Shown here: positions 43,360 to 52,501 of the stretch, piece by piece | How the letters are laid out: every line of letters begins with the position of its first letter | Position numbering within the stretch: the first letter of the stretch is position 1 | NCBI RefSeq assembly: GCF_007751035.1 | Contig: NZ_CP036433.1 | Span: 1,035,001-1,099,000 of the forward strand | Direction: 5' to 3' | DNA: 64,000 nucleotides | DNA from: Lignipirellula cremea | GTDB taxonomy: Bacteria; Planctomycetota; Planctomycetia; Pirellulales; Pirellulaceae | The notes under the pieces: model-generated | Seen by the model: the letters and a program-made list of their open reading frames with translations, nothing else | Database searches by the model: none | Told to the model about the DNA's origin: nothing | Translations under genes and position numbers: made by a program

Positions 43360-45897
43360 ATGACGGGAATGAAACAAACGTCAACCTTTCTGGCGATCCT
43401 GTGCGGCGCGATGGTCGGCCTGTTCACCGGCGACGCTTGCTGTCGCGGCGCCGACGATACTTTCGCGCAGCAGGTGCGTCCCTTCCTGGCGACGCACTGC
43501 TTCCGTTGCCATGGCGAGCAACGTCAGCAGGGCGACTTGCGCCTGGACCTGCTGCAGCCCGACTTTGATTCGGCCGAAACTTTGGGCCAGTGGATCGAAG
43601 TGATGGACAACCTCAACCTGGACGAAATGCCGCCGGCCGACCAACCGCGACCGGCCGCCGACGACCATCGACAGGTGGTCGCCTGGATCGGCTCCGAGCT
43701 TCGCCAGGCTCGCAACCGCCAGGCCGGCGCCTCGGGCCGCGTGCTGTTGCGGCGGATGAACCGCACGGAGTTCTCGAATACGATTCGCGATCTCCTGCAG
43801 ATGGAATTCCTGCCTGGCGAGGATCCGGCCGAGCTGCTGCCGCCGGACCCGACCTTCAACGGCTTCAATACGGTCAGCTCGGCCCTGATGCTGGATCCGT
43901 CGCTGCTCGACAACTACTATGCGGCCGCCGCCCAGGTTGCCGCCAGGGCGATTGTCGCCGGTCCGCCCGCATGGCCGACCCAGCGCACTCGCCATGAGAT
44001 GGAAGACATGGCCCTGCCGAACATCGGCCATGCCTATGTGTGCGGCCATCTGGGAACCGACTGCCGGGAGCACGACGTCCGCCTGCTGACCGGCGCGGCC
44101 CGCGTTTCCCGCGGTCTGTATTATCCGGGAACCAGCCTGATGTTTCCCGCCAAAGGAAAGTACAAGATCCGCGTCCGCGCATCGGCCAGTCCCGGCGACC
44201 GCGGCGAGCCAGTGAAAATGGTCGTCGAGCGGATCAACGGCCGGGAAGGGAAGCTGCTGGAAACGATCGTCGACGCCCCTCTGGAGGCTCCGCGCGTCTA
44301 CGAATCAACGCAGTCAATGGTTGCCCTGCCGAACGCCCATGGCCTTTACATGACGATCGGGATCGCCAACGGCAGCAAGCTGTCGGTCGGCATGCCCAAC
44401 TTCTGGAAGTTCGAAGCGGCCATCCAAAAGGCGACCGAAGCGGGCGACAACGCCCTGGCCCTCAAGCTGCGGGCGCGCATGATGTCGGAAGGCTGGACCG
44501 GCGGCAACCGCCCCAGCGAGCAGTTGCTGGATACGTCCCGTTTGCCGCAGCTGGTCATCGACTGGGTCGAAATCGAAGGGCCGCTGTACGAGCAATGGCC
44601 GCCGCGGAGCCACAAGGCGTTGTTCTTCAAACCGGAAGATACGCCGCCTTCGGTCGATTACGCGCGGGAGATTTTTACCCGATTTCTGCCGCGAGCCTAT
44701 CGCCGTCCTGTCACGACTGACGAGGTGGAGCGGGTCGTCGGCCTGGTGCGACAGGAATGGGAACAGGGGGCGACGTTTGAAAAGGCGGTCGAGTTCGGCC
44801 TGACGTACGTGCTGAGCTCGCCGGCGTTTTTGTATCTGTTGGAGCCGGATTCGTCGGACGTTCGTCCGCTGGACGATTACGAGCTGGCTTCGCGGCTGTC
44901 GTACTTTCTGTGGTCGAGCATGCCGGACGATCGGCTGCGGGAACTGGCGGGCTCCGGCAAGCTGCAGGATCCGGCCGTACTCGCTGGCGAAGTCGATCGG
45001 CTGCTGGCCGATTCCCGGTCCCAGGCGCTGGTCGATGGCTTCGCCGCGCAATGGCTGAAGACGGCCGAGTTCCGCAACATTGTGCCGGACCGGAAGATTT
45101 ACCCTGACTTCGACCCGACGCTGCAGTCGCATGTTGTGGGAGAGACGCTCGCCTTTTTTGAAGAGATCCTGCGTAACGACCTGAGCGTCCTGAATTTTAT
45201 CGACTCGGATTTTGTCATGGCGAACGAGCCGCTGGCAAAATTCTATGGGCTGGAAAAGGTGTCCGGCCTGCACTTCCGCAAGGTTCCCTTGCCGGCCGAT
45301 TCACCGCGGGGCGGCCTGCTGGGTCAGGCGGGCGTCGCGCTGCTGGGCTCCGATGGCATCCGCACCAAGCCCGTCAGTCGGGGTGTTTATGTGCGCGAGG
45401 TGCTGTTTAACGACCCGCCGGATCCGCCGCCGCCCAACGTGGGCGAGATCGAACCGAACATCCAGGGAGAACGCCTTACCGTGCGGGATCGCCTGTTGCA
45501 GCACCAGCAGATTGAAGCCTGCGCCAGCTGCCACCGCGGCATTGATCCGTACGGGCTGGCAATGGAAAACTTCGACGCCACCGGCGCCTGGCGAATCCTG
45601 CAGAACGGCGAAGACTTTCGCGGGCGGAACCTGCCGCCGGTGCAGGTCGACGGCCGGCTGCCCAACGGCAAGTCGTTCGCCACGTATGAAGAGTTCAAAG
45701 GCCTGCTGCGGGAGCAACCCGACCGCTTCCGACGGGCCCTGTTAGAGAAGCTGCTGGTCTACGCCCTGGGACGACCAGTCGAAGCGGCCGATCGGGAAGC
45801 ACTCGACGCCGCCGTCGCTGCCATGGCCAGCCGCAATGATTCGCTGCGCGACGCGTTGCACGAGATCGTCGCCATGCCGGCCTTTCAAACCAAGTAA
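43360..45897 (+). CDS. Planctomycete cytochrome c protein with DUF1587/DUF1592/DUF1588/DUF1585 domains
   Basis: The 845-aa exported protein starts with a signal peptide. A cytochrome-like segment then has heme motif CFRCH (RPFLATHCFRCHGEQRQQGDLRLDLL), followed by the planctomycete-specific domain order: DUF1587 (LRRMNRTEFSNTIRDLLQ), a carbohydrate-binding-like middle, DUF1595/DUF1592 (FLPRAYRRPVTTDEVERVV.. YELASRLSYFLWSSMPDDRL), DUF1588 (PRGGLLGQAGVALLGSDGIRTKPVSRGVYVREVLFN..PPPNVGEIEP) and DUF1585, with a second CASCH heme motif. Together with the next DUF1552 gene it forms the pair seen in very many copies in planctomycetes, with suggested but unproven roles in polymer breakdown. The start codon is uncertain between ATG 43360 and TTG 43354; GAGGA precedes both. 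Confidence 0.92.
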   Translation: MTGMKQTSTFLAILCGAMVGLFTGDACCRGADDTFAQQVRPFLATHCFRCHGEQRQQGDLRLDLLQPDFDSAETLGQWIEVMDNLNLDEMPPADQPRPAADDHRQVVAWIGSELRQARNRQAGASGRVLLRRMNRTEFSNTIRDLLQMEFLPGEDPAELLPPDPTFNGFNTVSSALMLDPSLLDNYYAAAAQVAARAIVAGPPAWPTQRTRHEMEDMALPNIGHAYVCGHLGTDCREHDVRLLTGAARVSRGLYYPGTSLMFPAKGKYKIRVRASASPGDRGEPVKMVVERINGREGKLLETIVDAPLEAPRVYESTQSMVALPNAHGLYMTIGIANGSKLSVGMPNFWKFEAAIQKATEAGDNALALKLRARMMSEGWTGGNRPSEQLLDTSRLPQLVIDWVEIEGPLYEQWPPRSHKALFFKPEDTPPSVDYAREIFTRFLPRAYRRPVTTDEVERVVGLVRQEWEQGATFEKAVEFGLTYVLSSPAFLYLLEPDSSDVRPLDDYELASRLSYFLWSSMPDDRLRELAGSGKLQDPAVLAGEVDRLLADSRSQALVDGFAAQWLKTAEFRNIVPDRKIYPDFDPTLQSHVVGETLAFFEEILRNDLSVLNFIDSDFVMANEPLAKFYGLEKVSGLHFRKVPLPADSPRGGLLGQAGVALLGSDGIRTKPVSRGVYVREVLFNDPPDPPPPNVGEIEPNIQGERLTVRDRLLQHQQIEACASCHRGIDPYGLAMENFDATGAWRILQNGEDFRGRNLPPVQVDGRLPNGKSFATYEEFKGLLREQPDRFRRALLEKLLVYALGRPVEAADREALDAAVAAMASRNDSLRDALHEIVAMPAFQTK

Positions 45898-45976
45898 CGT
45901 TACCGTCCATTAGCGTTTCTTCACCGCATCGAGGCGACGACGACGGTCGGTCGCCATATTCATTGAGCCTATTGCT

Positions 45977-47383
45977 ATGTGGAACCAGAATCCCTCGCCC
46001 TCTCAACCGAACGTCCCGCAGCCTGGCGTCCCGCAATCCGCCGCCGCAGAATCTGGGCGGTTGAACCGGGCGAAGAAAGCGCTGCTGTCTCGCCGGACCA
46101 TGCTCAAGGGAGCGGGCGCTTTGGTGGCGCTCCCGTACCTGGAAGCGATGATGCCGAGTTCGGTGTATGCGTTGCCGACTCCGGTCGCGACGCCGCGGCT
46201 GGGCATGTTCTACTTCGGCATGGGAATGAACATGCGGCAGTTCACTCCGACCGACTTTGGCCCGCAGTTCACGCTGCCGCGGATCCTGCAGCCGCTGGAG
46301 GAGCACCGGGGCCAGTTCACGGTTCTTTCCGGCACGTACCTGCAGCACGGCGGCGGCCACCAGGGTACGTATCCGTTTGCGACCGGCGTGCCGATGGATA
46401 AAAAGCAGGGCGTATCGGTTGATCAGCTGGCGGCCGAAGCGCTGGGGCAGGATACGCGTTTTCCTTCCCTGCAGATGTCGGTCAAAAACGGCACCGGCTT
46501 TGGCAGCCAGGTGCTGGCGACGCTGGCGTTTAATCGCCAGGGCGCGCCGCTCGCGGCCGAGAACGATCCCTCGGTGCTGTTCGACCGGTTGTTCCGTCCG
46601 CCCAGCAAGGCAGAGAAGGCCGCGGAAGCGGGAGCCTTTCGTCATCGCCAGAGTATCCTCGATCTGGTCCAGGAGGACGCCGCCCGACTGCAGAAGCGTC
46701 TCGGCCAGGCCGACCGCCGGCAGATGGATCAGTACTTTTATTCGGTGCGGGAACTGGAGCAGCAACTGGAACGCCGGATCGCCTGGTCCGACAAAGAGAA
46801 GGCCCGTCCCGAGCTGGCGGAGCTGGGCGACTACAGCCAGCCGATCTCGCCCGACCAGCCGGAAGACTTCTCCTACGAGGCGTACTCCCGGCTGATGTAC
46901 GACCTGATCGCTCTCGCCTTTCAGACCGACTCCACCCGCGTGGCGACCTATGTGGTGCGGACGGAACTCAAAGGGGGCTCCTATCCGGAGTGGAGCTTGT
47001 CACGGGATTATCACTCGCTCACACATCACGGCAACAACCCGCAAAACCTGGAAGAACTGGCCCGGGCCGACACCATTTATATGCGGCACTGGTCCCGCTT
47101 TTTGAGCCGCCTGCGATCGATCCCCGAAGGGGACGGCACGCTGCTGGATCATGCCGCACTTGGCTTCAGCAGCGGCATGGGGATTGGCCACAGCCGCGAC
47201 CAGTTGCCGACGATGGTCTCTGGCGGGGCTCGTCTGGGCCTGCATCACCAGGGCCATGTGGGCCTGCCGCCGAACACGCCGCTGGCCAACCTGTGGCGCA
47301 CCATGCTCGACCGCACCGGCGTGCCCGTTCCCGAAACGTTCCACGACAGCACGGGCGTGGTCAAGGAGTTGATCGATGCCTAG
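45977..47383 (+). CDS. DUF1552 protein, exported
   Basis: The 468-aa protein carries a Tat-like signal set back from the N-terminus (LLSRRTMLKGAGALVALPYLEAM). The DUF1552 body follows: RLGMFYFGMGMNMRQFTPTDFGPQFTLPRILQPLEEHRGQFTVLSGTYLQHGGGHQG, VDQLAAEALGQDTRFPSLQMSV and DYHSLTHHGNNPQNLEELARADTIYMRHWSRFL, which resembles the DUF1501/sulfatase-like fold. It is the usual partner of the cytochrome/DUF1592 protein encoded 79 bp upstream. The ATG has only a weak ribosome site. Its last eight bases overlap the next gene, and it contains that gene's Shine-Dalgarno site. Confidence 0.9.
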   Translation: MWNQNPSPSQPNVPQPGVPQSAAAESGRLNRAKKALLSRRTMLKGAGALVALPYLEAMMPSSVYALPTPVATPRLGMFYFGMGMNMRQFTPTDFGPQFTLPRILQPLEEHRGQFTVLSGTYLQHGGGHQGTYPFATGVPMDKKQGVSVDQLAAEALGQDTRFPSLQMSVKNGTGFGSQVLATLAFNRQGAPLAAENDPSVLFDRLFRPPSKAEKAAEAGAFRHRQSILDLVQEDAARLQKRLGQADRRQMDQYFYSVRELEQQLERRIAWSDKEKARPELAELGDYSQPISPDQPEDFSYEAYSRLMYDLIALAFQTDSTRVATYVVRTELKGGSYPEWSLSRDYHSLTHHGNNPQNLEELARADTIYMRHWSRFLSRLRSIPEGDGTLLDHAALGFSSGMGIGHSRDQLPTMVSGGARLGLHHQGHVGLPPNTPLANLWRTMLDRTGVPVPETFHDSTGVVKELIDA

Positions 47384-47406
47384 TTCGATGCCTGGTTCGA
47401 TGCTTA
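47374..47406. repeat. 12-nt repeat carrying three in-frame start codons
   Basis: The unit GATGCCTAGTTC is followed by GATGCCTGGTTC and GATGCTTA, giving three in-frame ATGs 12 nt apart (MPSSMPGSML). The first unit also holds the TAG stop of the DUF1552 gene. Confidence 0.7.
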
Positions 47407-48491
47407 AGCCGATAAGCTTGTTGCACGCGGCCTGCTGCGGCGTCATCCTGGCGGGTGTCGTCGGCGGCATGGTTGTCGGCGCGGAACCGGTCGCTGAAGA
47501 AGCGTCCCGCCCGTTATCGGTGGAGACGAACTCGCTGGGGATGCGACTGCGACTGATTCCGGCCGGCGAGTTCATGCAGGGGGAGATGCACGGCGATCTG
47601 CTGCGGAAGAACCATCCGTTCTCGACCGGGTCGACCGGTTCGCACAGCGAACGTCCGGCCCATCCGGTGCGACTCACGCGGCCGTTCTGGATGGCGGAGT
47701 GCGAGGTTACCGTCGGCCAGTTTGGCAAGTTTGTCGCAGCGACCGGCTATCGCACCACGGCGGAAACCAGCGGTCAGGGCGCCGGGGCGCTGGTCGCCGA
47801 TGCGGAGGAAGAGATCGAGCAGTTCGTCGTCCAACCGGAACGGAACTGGCGCAGCCCCGGCTTTGCGCAGACCGATCGTCACCCCGTGGTCTGCATCAGC
47901 TGGAAAGACGCCGTCGCTTTCTGCGACTGGCTGGGGCGCCAGGAGAAGGCCGACTATCGTTTGCCGACCGAAGCTGAATGGGAATACGCGGCCCGGGCCG
48001 GCTCGACCACCAGCTACCTGGGCGGCGATCTGGCCGACACGATCTACTCTTTCGGCAACGTGGCCGATGCAGCCCTGGAGGCGGCCCATCCAGGCATGGT
48101 CCTGCGGCAACGGGTGGCCCGGCTGGGAGAAGGCGAAGGCGACGGCCATGTGTACACGGCTCCGACCGGCAGCCTGCAGGCGAATCGCTGGGGGCTGTTC
48201 GATACGCACGGCAACGTCTGGGAGTGGTGTTCTGACAAGTACTATGACCGCTATTACACCGAGCTTTCCGGCATGTCGGCCATGTCGAAGGTTTCGAGCA
48301 AGGCCCCGCCCAGCGTTGATCCGGCCGGTCCTGACACCACGCCCAATCACGCGTATGGCGACTGGCGATCGCTGCGCGGCGGAGCCTGGTGCAGCAGCCC
48401 CGTCAGCAGCCGATCGGCCTCGCGCAGCTTTGGCGAAGCGTCCGAGGCCTACAGCTACACGGGCTTCCGCGTAGTGCGGAGCGAAGAGTAA
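47376..48491 (+). CDS. Secreted SUMF1 (formylglycine-generating-enzyme-like) domain protein
   Basis: The 371-aa protein has a signal region and a complete SUMF1/FGE-sulfatase fold: RLIPAGEFMQGE, HPVRLTRPFWMAECEVTVGQF, HPVVCISWKDAVAFCDWLG, YRLPTEAEWEYAARAG, GLFDTHGNVWEWCSDKY and SLRGGAWCSSPVSSRSASRS..TGFRVVR. Only the first Cys of the copper-binding Cys pair of true formylglycine-generating enzymes is seen (GGAWCSSP..), so it is probably a binding or structural relative. Translation is coupled to the DUF1552 gene: the ATG at 47376 has AAGGAG seven bases upstream, inside the preceding gene. Two more in-frame ATGs at 47388 and 47400 follow in a 12-nt repeat. Confidence 0.88.
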   Translation: MPSSMPGSMLKPISLLHAACCGVILAGVVGGMVVGAEPVAEEASRPLSVETNSLGMRLRLIPAGEFMQGEMHGDLLRKNHPFSTGSTGSHSERPAHPVRLTRPFWMAECEVTVGQFGKFVAATGYRTTAETSGQGAGALVADAEEEIEQFVVQPERNWRSPGFAQTDRHPVVCISWKDAVAFCDWLGRQEKADYRLPTEAEWEYAARAGSTTSYLGGDLADTIYSFGNVADAALEAAHPGMVLRQRVARLGEGEGDGHVYTAPTGSLQANRWGLFDTHGNVWEWCSDKYYDRYYTELSGMSAMSKVSSKAPPSVDPAGPDTTPNHAYGDWRSLRGGAWCSSPVSSRSASRSFGEASEAYSYTGFRVVRSEE

Positions 48492-48552
48492 ACTGCACCG
48501 GCGCGACGAGTCGCCCCCGTTCTATTCTCTTGCTGACAAAACTGAGATCGCC

Positions 48553-49095
48553 ATGTCGGATGCGGACCTGAAGATTCTGGCCGAGACGCCGTACCTGCGG
48601 ATGGTGGAACGCGGCGGCTGGGCGTTTGTCCAGCGGCATAATGCGACCGGCGTGGTGCTGGTTGTGGCCGTCACGTCCGATGACAAATTGCTGCTGGTCG
48701 AGCAGTACCGCGCTCCCCTGGATGCCCGCTGCATTGAGTTTCCCGCCGGCATGGCGGGCGATACGCCCGAGGCGGCTGGCGAACCGTTAGCAGCGGCGGC
48801 CCGGCGGGAACTGATCGAAGAGACGGGCTACGATGCGGCCAGTTTTGAGGAAGTGTATGCGGGCCCCGCTTCGGCCGGATTGACCGACGAACGGGTTACG
48901 TTCTTTCTGGCGCGAGGCCTCACCCGGGTGTCGGCCGGCGGCGGCGTCGACGGCGAAGAGATTACCCTGCACGAGATCCCGCTGACCGAAGTCCGGGGCT
49001 GGCTGCAGGAACAGATGGCGTCCGGACGGGAGGTCGGCATCCGCATCTTCGCCGGCTTGCATTTCCTGCACCAGGCGGGCGTTGTCATTCCGTAA
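48553..49095 (+). CDS. NUDIX hydrolase (ADP-ribose-pyrophosphatase-like)
   Basis: The 180-aa protein has the NUDIX box in EPLAAAARRELIEETGYDAA, preceded by VEQYRAPLDARCIEFPAGMAGD, which is typical of ADP-ribose diphosphatases (NudF-like). The loop before the box is extended by several residues (GDTPEAAGEP). It should cleave a nucleoside diphosphate linked to another group, most likely ADP-ribose; Mg2+ is bound by the REL-EE residues. The gene lies 61 bp after the SUMF1 gene on the same strand. Confidence 0.9.
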   Translation: MSDADLKILAETPYLRMVERGGWAFVQRHNATGVVLVVAVTSDDKLLLVEQYRAPLDARCIEFPAGMAGDTPEAAGEPLAAAARRELIEETGYDAASFEEVYAGPASAGLTDERVTFFLARGLTRVSAGGGVDGEEITLHEIPLTEVRGWLQEQMASGREVGIRIFAGLHFLHQAGVVIP

Positions 49096-49299
49096 ACACG
49101 GCCGGTTGGAGTGCGGGAAGGGCCATCAATGCACGGCCGGCGATTGCGGTCAACCGGCTGTTTCTGCACGCGGCGTGCTTTTCAGGGTGAACCTTTGGGG
49201 GGCGGCGTCTCTCAAATTGTTATCGCGGTGAACTGCTCACGGCGGCAACGACACCCACTTTCTGGGATTGGTCCTGGAGAGCAAGAAAGGAGGTTCACG

Positions 49300-49881
49300 A
49301 TGGCGTCTATCCTGGGACAACCCGCGCTCGTGTTGAATCGTAACTGGCAACCCGTGCATGTGGCGAGCGTCCGCCGCGTGTTGACGTTGCTGTTTGCCGG
49401 AGCGGCGCGCGTCGTTGATCCGCAAAGCTATCAGCTGTACACGTGGGACGACTGGGCCGCGCTCGAGCCGGCCGACGATGAGCCCGGCATCCGCAGCGTC
49501 AGCCGTCGCTTCCGGGCGCCTGAGGTGATCACGCTGGTCGCTTTCGATCGTTTGCCTCAGGGTCGCGTGACCTTCAGCAAGCGGAACGTATTCAAGCGGG
49601 ACCGCTTCACCTGCCAGTACTGCGGCGAGCAGCCTACCCGTGAGGAGACCACGCTGGACCACGTACTGCCCAAGAGCAAGGGCGGCGCCTCGAGCTGGGA
49701 GAATTGCGTGCTGGCCTGCGTCGACTGCAATCATCGCAAGGCGGACCGCACGCCGGAGCAGGCCCGCATGAAGCTCCGCAGCGAGCCGACCCGCCCGACC
49801 TGGAAGCCGACCTTCAGCGGGCCCGTCCGTCAGCCCAACTGGTCGAATTTTCTTGGCCAGGACCGGACCGCGGTCGCCTGA
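49300..49881 (+). CDS. HNH endonuclease
   Basis: The 193-aa protein has an N-terminal domain of unknown function (QPALVLNRNWQPVHVASVRRVLTLLFAGAARVVDP) that is usual in this family, then a zinc-containing HNH motif: FTCQYCGEQPTREETTLDHVLPKSKGGASSWENCVLACVDCNHRKADRTPEQA. Both CxxC pairs, the LDH histidine and the Asn are present. Such stand-alone HNH proteins are common in planctomycetes, cyanobacteria and others and are of unsettled role. The start at 49300 is fixed by a strong AAGGAGG six bases upstream; the frame continues to 49111 without a ribosome site. Confidence 0.9.
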   Translation: MASILGQPALVLNRNWQPVHVASVRRVLTLLFAGAARVVDPQSYQLYTWDDWAALEPADDEPGIRSVSRRFRAPEVITLVAFDRLPQGRVTFSKRNVFKRDRFTCQYCGEQPTREETTLDHVLPKSKGGASSWENCVLACVDCNHRKADRTPEQARMKLRSEPTRPTWKPTFSGPVRQPNWSNFLGQDRTAVA

Positions 49882-50045
49882 GCCAGATTACCGCTCTGCC
49901 GTTTCCGGAAAGCAGGCGGCAGATGAAACCGAGGCCCACGCACGGCGAACATCCCGTGCGGCGGGCCCGTCGCGATGGCAGGGACCAGCAGAAGCCAGGC
50001 GGCCTGGGCGGTGAATCCTGCTCTTCTTTGCGTTACCTTTTTCTT

Positions 50046-50426
50046 TTAAGGACGCAACCGATTCCGGATCTGGCAGCCGATGTAGTGGTATACCTGGGAG
50101 TCGCGGATCAGCTGGCGGACGTTCCTGATCTCGGCGGCAAAAAATTTGAACGGCGCTACGCCGAGGGCGACGACCACTAACGATGTTTCCGGTCGTTCGG
50201 TCGATACGAAGGAAAATCCCTGGGAGGACAGATCGTGGCACAGTCGCGGCGCAAAGTCGGCGGCCTGGGGCAGATTTTCGCCGTCGTACGGAGCCAGCAG
50301 GGTGACGCGATTGTAGTGGCGGCGCACTTCGACCCGACGATTCTCCGGGATGCCCAACTGCTGCTCCTCCTGCAGGAGCGAGTGAATCATGTCGAAGAAC
50401 TCATTATCCAGACGCGGGTTTGTCAT
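50046..50426 (-). CDS. Hypothetical protein, 126 aa
   Basis: The small mixed alpha/beta protein has no recognised motif. Its N-terminus is acidic and helical (MTNPRLDNEFFDMIHSLLQEEQQLGIPENRR), followed by strands RVEVRRHYNRVTLLAPY and SFVSTERPETSLVVVALGVAPFKFFAAEIRNV. It is divergent from selB and has no membrane helix. The form of the sequence (balanced composition, no stop codons, codon use like its neighbours) supports it as a real gene. Confidence 0.55.
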   Translation of the reverse strand: MTNPRLDNEFFDMIHSLLQEEQQLGIPENRRVEVRRHYNRVTLLAPYDGENLPQAADFAPRLCHDLSSQGFSFVSTERPETSLVVVALGVAPFKFFAAEIRNVRQLIRDSQVYHYIGCQIRNRLRP

Positions 50427-50548
50427 TGCTGCCAGTCCAAAAGGGAAGGGAAACCGTCGCAGCCCTCGCAGCGAGTTTCCATTAAATTCATAGGTTGTCT
50501 TTGGGGGGCAGGCAAGCAGATCCGGATTTCCCGGATATAATCCTGGGC

Positions 50549-52492
50549 ATGGTAACCAGCCTTATCTTAGGAACCGCCGGCCATATCGATCATGGTAAAA
50601 CGTCGCTCATTCGTGCGCTGACGGGGGTGGATACGGACCGCCTGCCGGAAGAAAAACGCCGCGGCATCACCATCGACCTGGGCTTTGCCGAACTGGATCT
50701 GGGCGACTATCGCCTGGGCGTGGTCGACGTGCCGGGCCATGAGCGGTTTGTGCGGAACATGCTTTCTGGCGCCGTGGGGATGGATGTAGCCCTGCTGGTC
50801 GTGGCGGCGGACGATTCGGTCAAGCCGCAAACTCGCGAGCATCTGGAGATCCTGCGGCTGCTGGATCTGCCTGCCGGCGTGATCGCCCTGACCAAATGCG
50901 ACCTGGTCGATCCGGGCTGGCTGGAGCTGGTCGAGGAAGAGGTCCGCGAGCTGGTCGCCGGCACTTTCCTGGCCCGGTCCCCCTGCGTGCGGACCAGCAC
51001 GGTCAACGGCAGCGGACTGGACGAACTGCGGCAAGCGCTCCGCGCGGCGGCCGGCCAGGCGGCAGGACGGGCCGCGATCCGTCGGCAGGGACCGTTCTGC
51101 ATGCCGGTAGATCGCTCTTTCAGTATCGCCGGCCATGGGGCCGTGGCGACCGGCAGTATCTCACGCGGCGAGGTCGCCCTGGGGGATCTGCTGCAGCTGG
51201 AACCGGCCGGCGTGGAAGTCCGCGTGCGGGGGCTCCACAATCACGATCGTCCTGTCGAACAGGCCTGGTGCGGGCAGCGGGCGGCCATCAACCTGGGCGG
51301 CGTGCGGCATGATCAGATTGCCCGCGGGCAGAGCCTGGCCGCGCCGGGGCTGCTGGCTCCCAGTCGCTTGCTGACGGTGGAACTTGCGGCCTTGCCCCAG
51401 CTCGGCAAAGGGCTGAAAGATCGCAGCCGTTTCCGGTTGCATTTAGGATCAGGCGAGACGATGGTCTCGCTGCGACTGCTCGCGCCGCCGGACCAGCCGG
51501 ACGACGCCCGGCAGCTGGAGCCGGGCCAGCGGGGGATGGCGCAGCTGCATCTGGCGGAGCCGGTCGCGGCCGTCTGGAGCCAGCCGTTTGTGCTGCGGAG
51601 CGAGTCGCCGGTGCATACGGTCGGCGGCGGCCGTGTGATCGATCCGAATGCGGCCCGGTTGCGACGCGCGACGCCGGCGGTCTGGAAGCAATTGCAGGAC
51701 CTGCTTGCAGGCGATCCGTTGCGGCGGGCGGCGGCGGCCGCGTACCTGGCGGGCTTGCGTTCCTGGCGAACGACCGACCTCGTGCGGCTGGCGGGGGTGG
51801 ACGATGCGGAAGCGATCGCGGCGGAATTGCTGGAGCGGGGCGAACTGGTGGAGATTGCCCTGTCGCCGACGCGCCGGCAGTATGTGCAGCGGGACGTGCT
51901 GGCCGATACGGCCGAGCGGATCGTCGCCGCGCTGGAGGCGTCGCACACGCATCATCCACTGCGCTTGTCGCATGACCGGGCTCCGTTGGCGGCCCGGTTT
52001 GCGGACCTGGAGCCGGCGCTGCTGGAGGCCGTGCTGCAGCAGATGCGGCAGGCGGGCCGCATCCATCTGACGGAACGCACGATTGGGCTCAGTGATCGCG
52101 GTCCGAAGTTGTCGGCGAATGAACGGAAGTTGCTGGCCGCCATCGTGCAGCAGTTTCGCGAGGCCGGCATCGAAGCGCCGTCGGCCGCCGAGTGTGCGGA
52201 AGCGGCGACCAGGAACAAGCAGGCGGTCCCCCAGCTGATCCAGCTGGCCGTCGCCAGCGGCGAACTGATCGAGATCGCCCCCGAGCGTTACCTGCATGTC
52301 GAGGTGGAAGCGGAGCTGCGCCAGCGACTGCAGCAGGCGCTGCAGGGCGGGCCAGGCCTGCCGGTCGGCGAGATCCGGCAGCTCTTCGGTTCCTCACGAA
52401 AGTACGTCCTGCCGTACTGCGAATACCTGGATCGCCTGGGCGTAACGGTCCGCGCCGGCGATCTTCGCCAGTGGGCCGAAACGGAATCGTAA
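50549..52492 (+). CDS. selB: Selenocysteine-specific translation elongation factor SelB
   Basis: The 647-aa GTPase starts with [47 protein letters not shown], the SelB form of the G1/G2 region, then [15 protein letters not shown] (G3) and ALTKCDL (G4). Domains 2 and 3 follow to about residue 350 with [18 protein letters not shown]. The C-terminal 280 residues form the winged-helix repeats that bind the SECIS hairpin in mRNA ([26 protein letters not shown].., [30 protein letters not shown]). It delivers Sec-tRNA to UGA codons. selA, selD and tRNA-Sec are not in this window. Start at 50549 matches the family; the in-frame part from 50495 is rejected. Confidence 0.96.
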   Translation: MVTSLILGTAGHIDHGKTSLIRALTGVDTDRLPEEKRRGITIDLGFAELDLGDYRLGVVDVPGHERFVRNMLSGAVGMDVALLVVAADDSVKPQTREHLEILRLLDLPAGVIALTKCDLVDPGWLELVEEEVRELVAGTFLARSPCVRTSTVNGSGLDELRQALRAAAGQAAGRAAIRRQGPFCMPVDRSFSIAGHGAVATGSISRGEVALGDLLQLEPAGVEVRVRGLHNHDRPVEQAWCGQRAAINLGGVRHDQIARGQSLAAPGLLAPSRLLTVELAALPQLGKGLKDRSRFRLHLGSGETMVSLRLLAPPDQPDDARQLEPGQRGMAQLHLAEPVAAVWSQPFVLRSESPVHTVGGGRVIDPNAARLRRATPAVWKQLQDLLAGDPLRRAAAAAYLAGLRSWRTTDLVRLAGVDDAEAIAAELLERGELVEIALSPTRRQYVQRDVLADTAERIVAALEASHTHHPLRLSHDRAPLAARFADLEPALLEAVLQQMRQAGRIHLTERTIGLSDRGPKLSANERKLLAAIVQQFREAGIEAPSAAECAEAATRNKQAVPQLIQLAVASGELIEIAPERYLHVEVEAELRQRLQQALQGGPGLPVGEIRQLFGSSRKYVLPYCEYLDRLGVTVRAGDLRQWAETES

Positions 52493-52501
52493 CGACCCGC
52501 A

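Noticed and set aside
49882-50045. tRNA-Sec or other RNA gene near selB
   Set aside because: No acceptor stem or T-loop motif could be recognised in this spacer.
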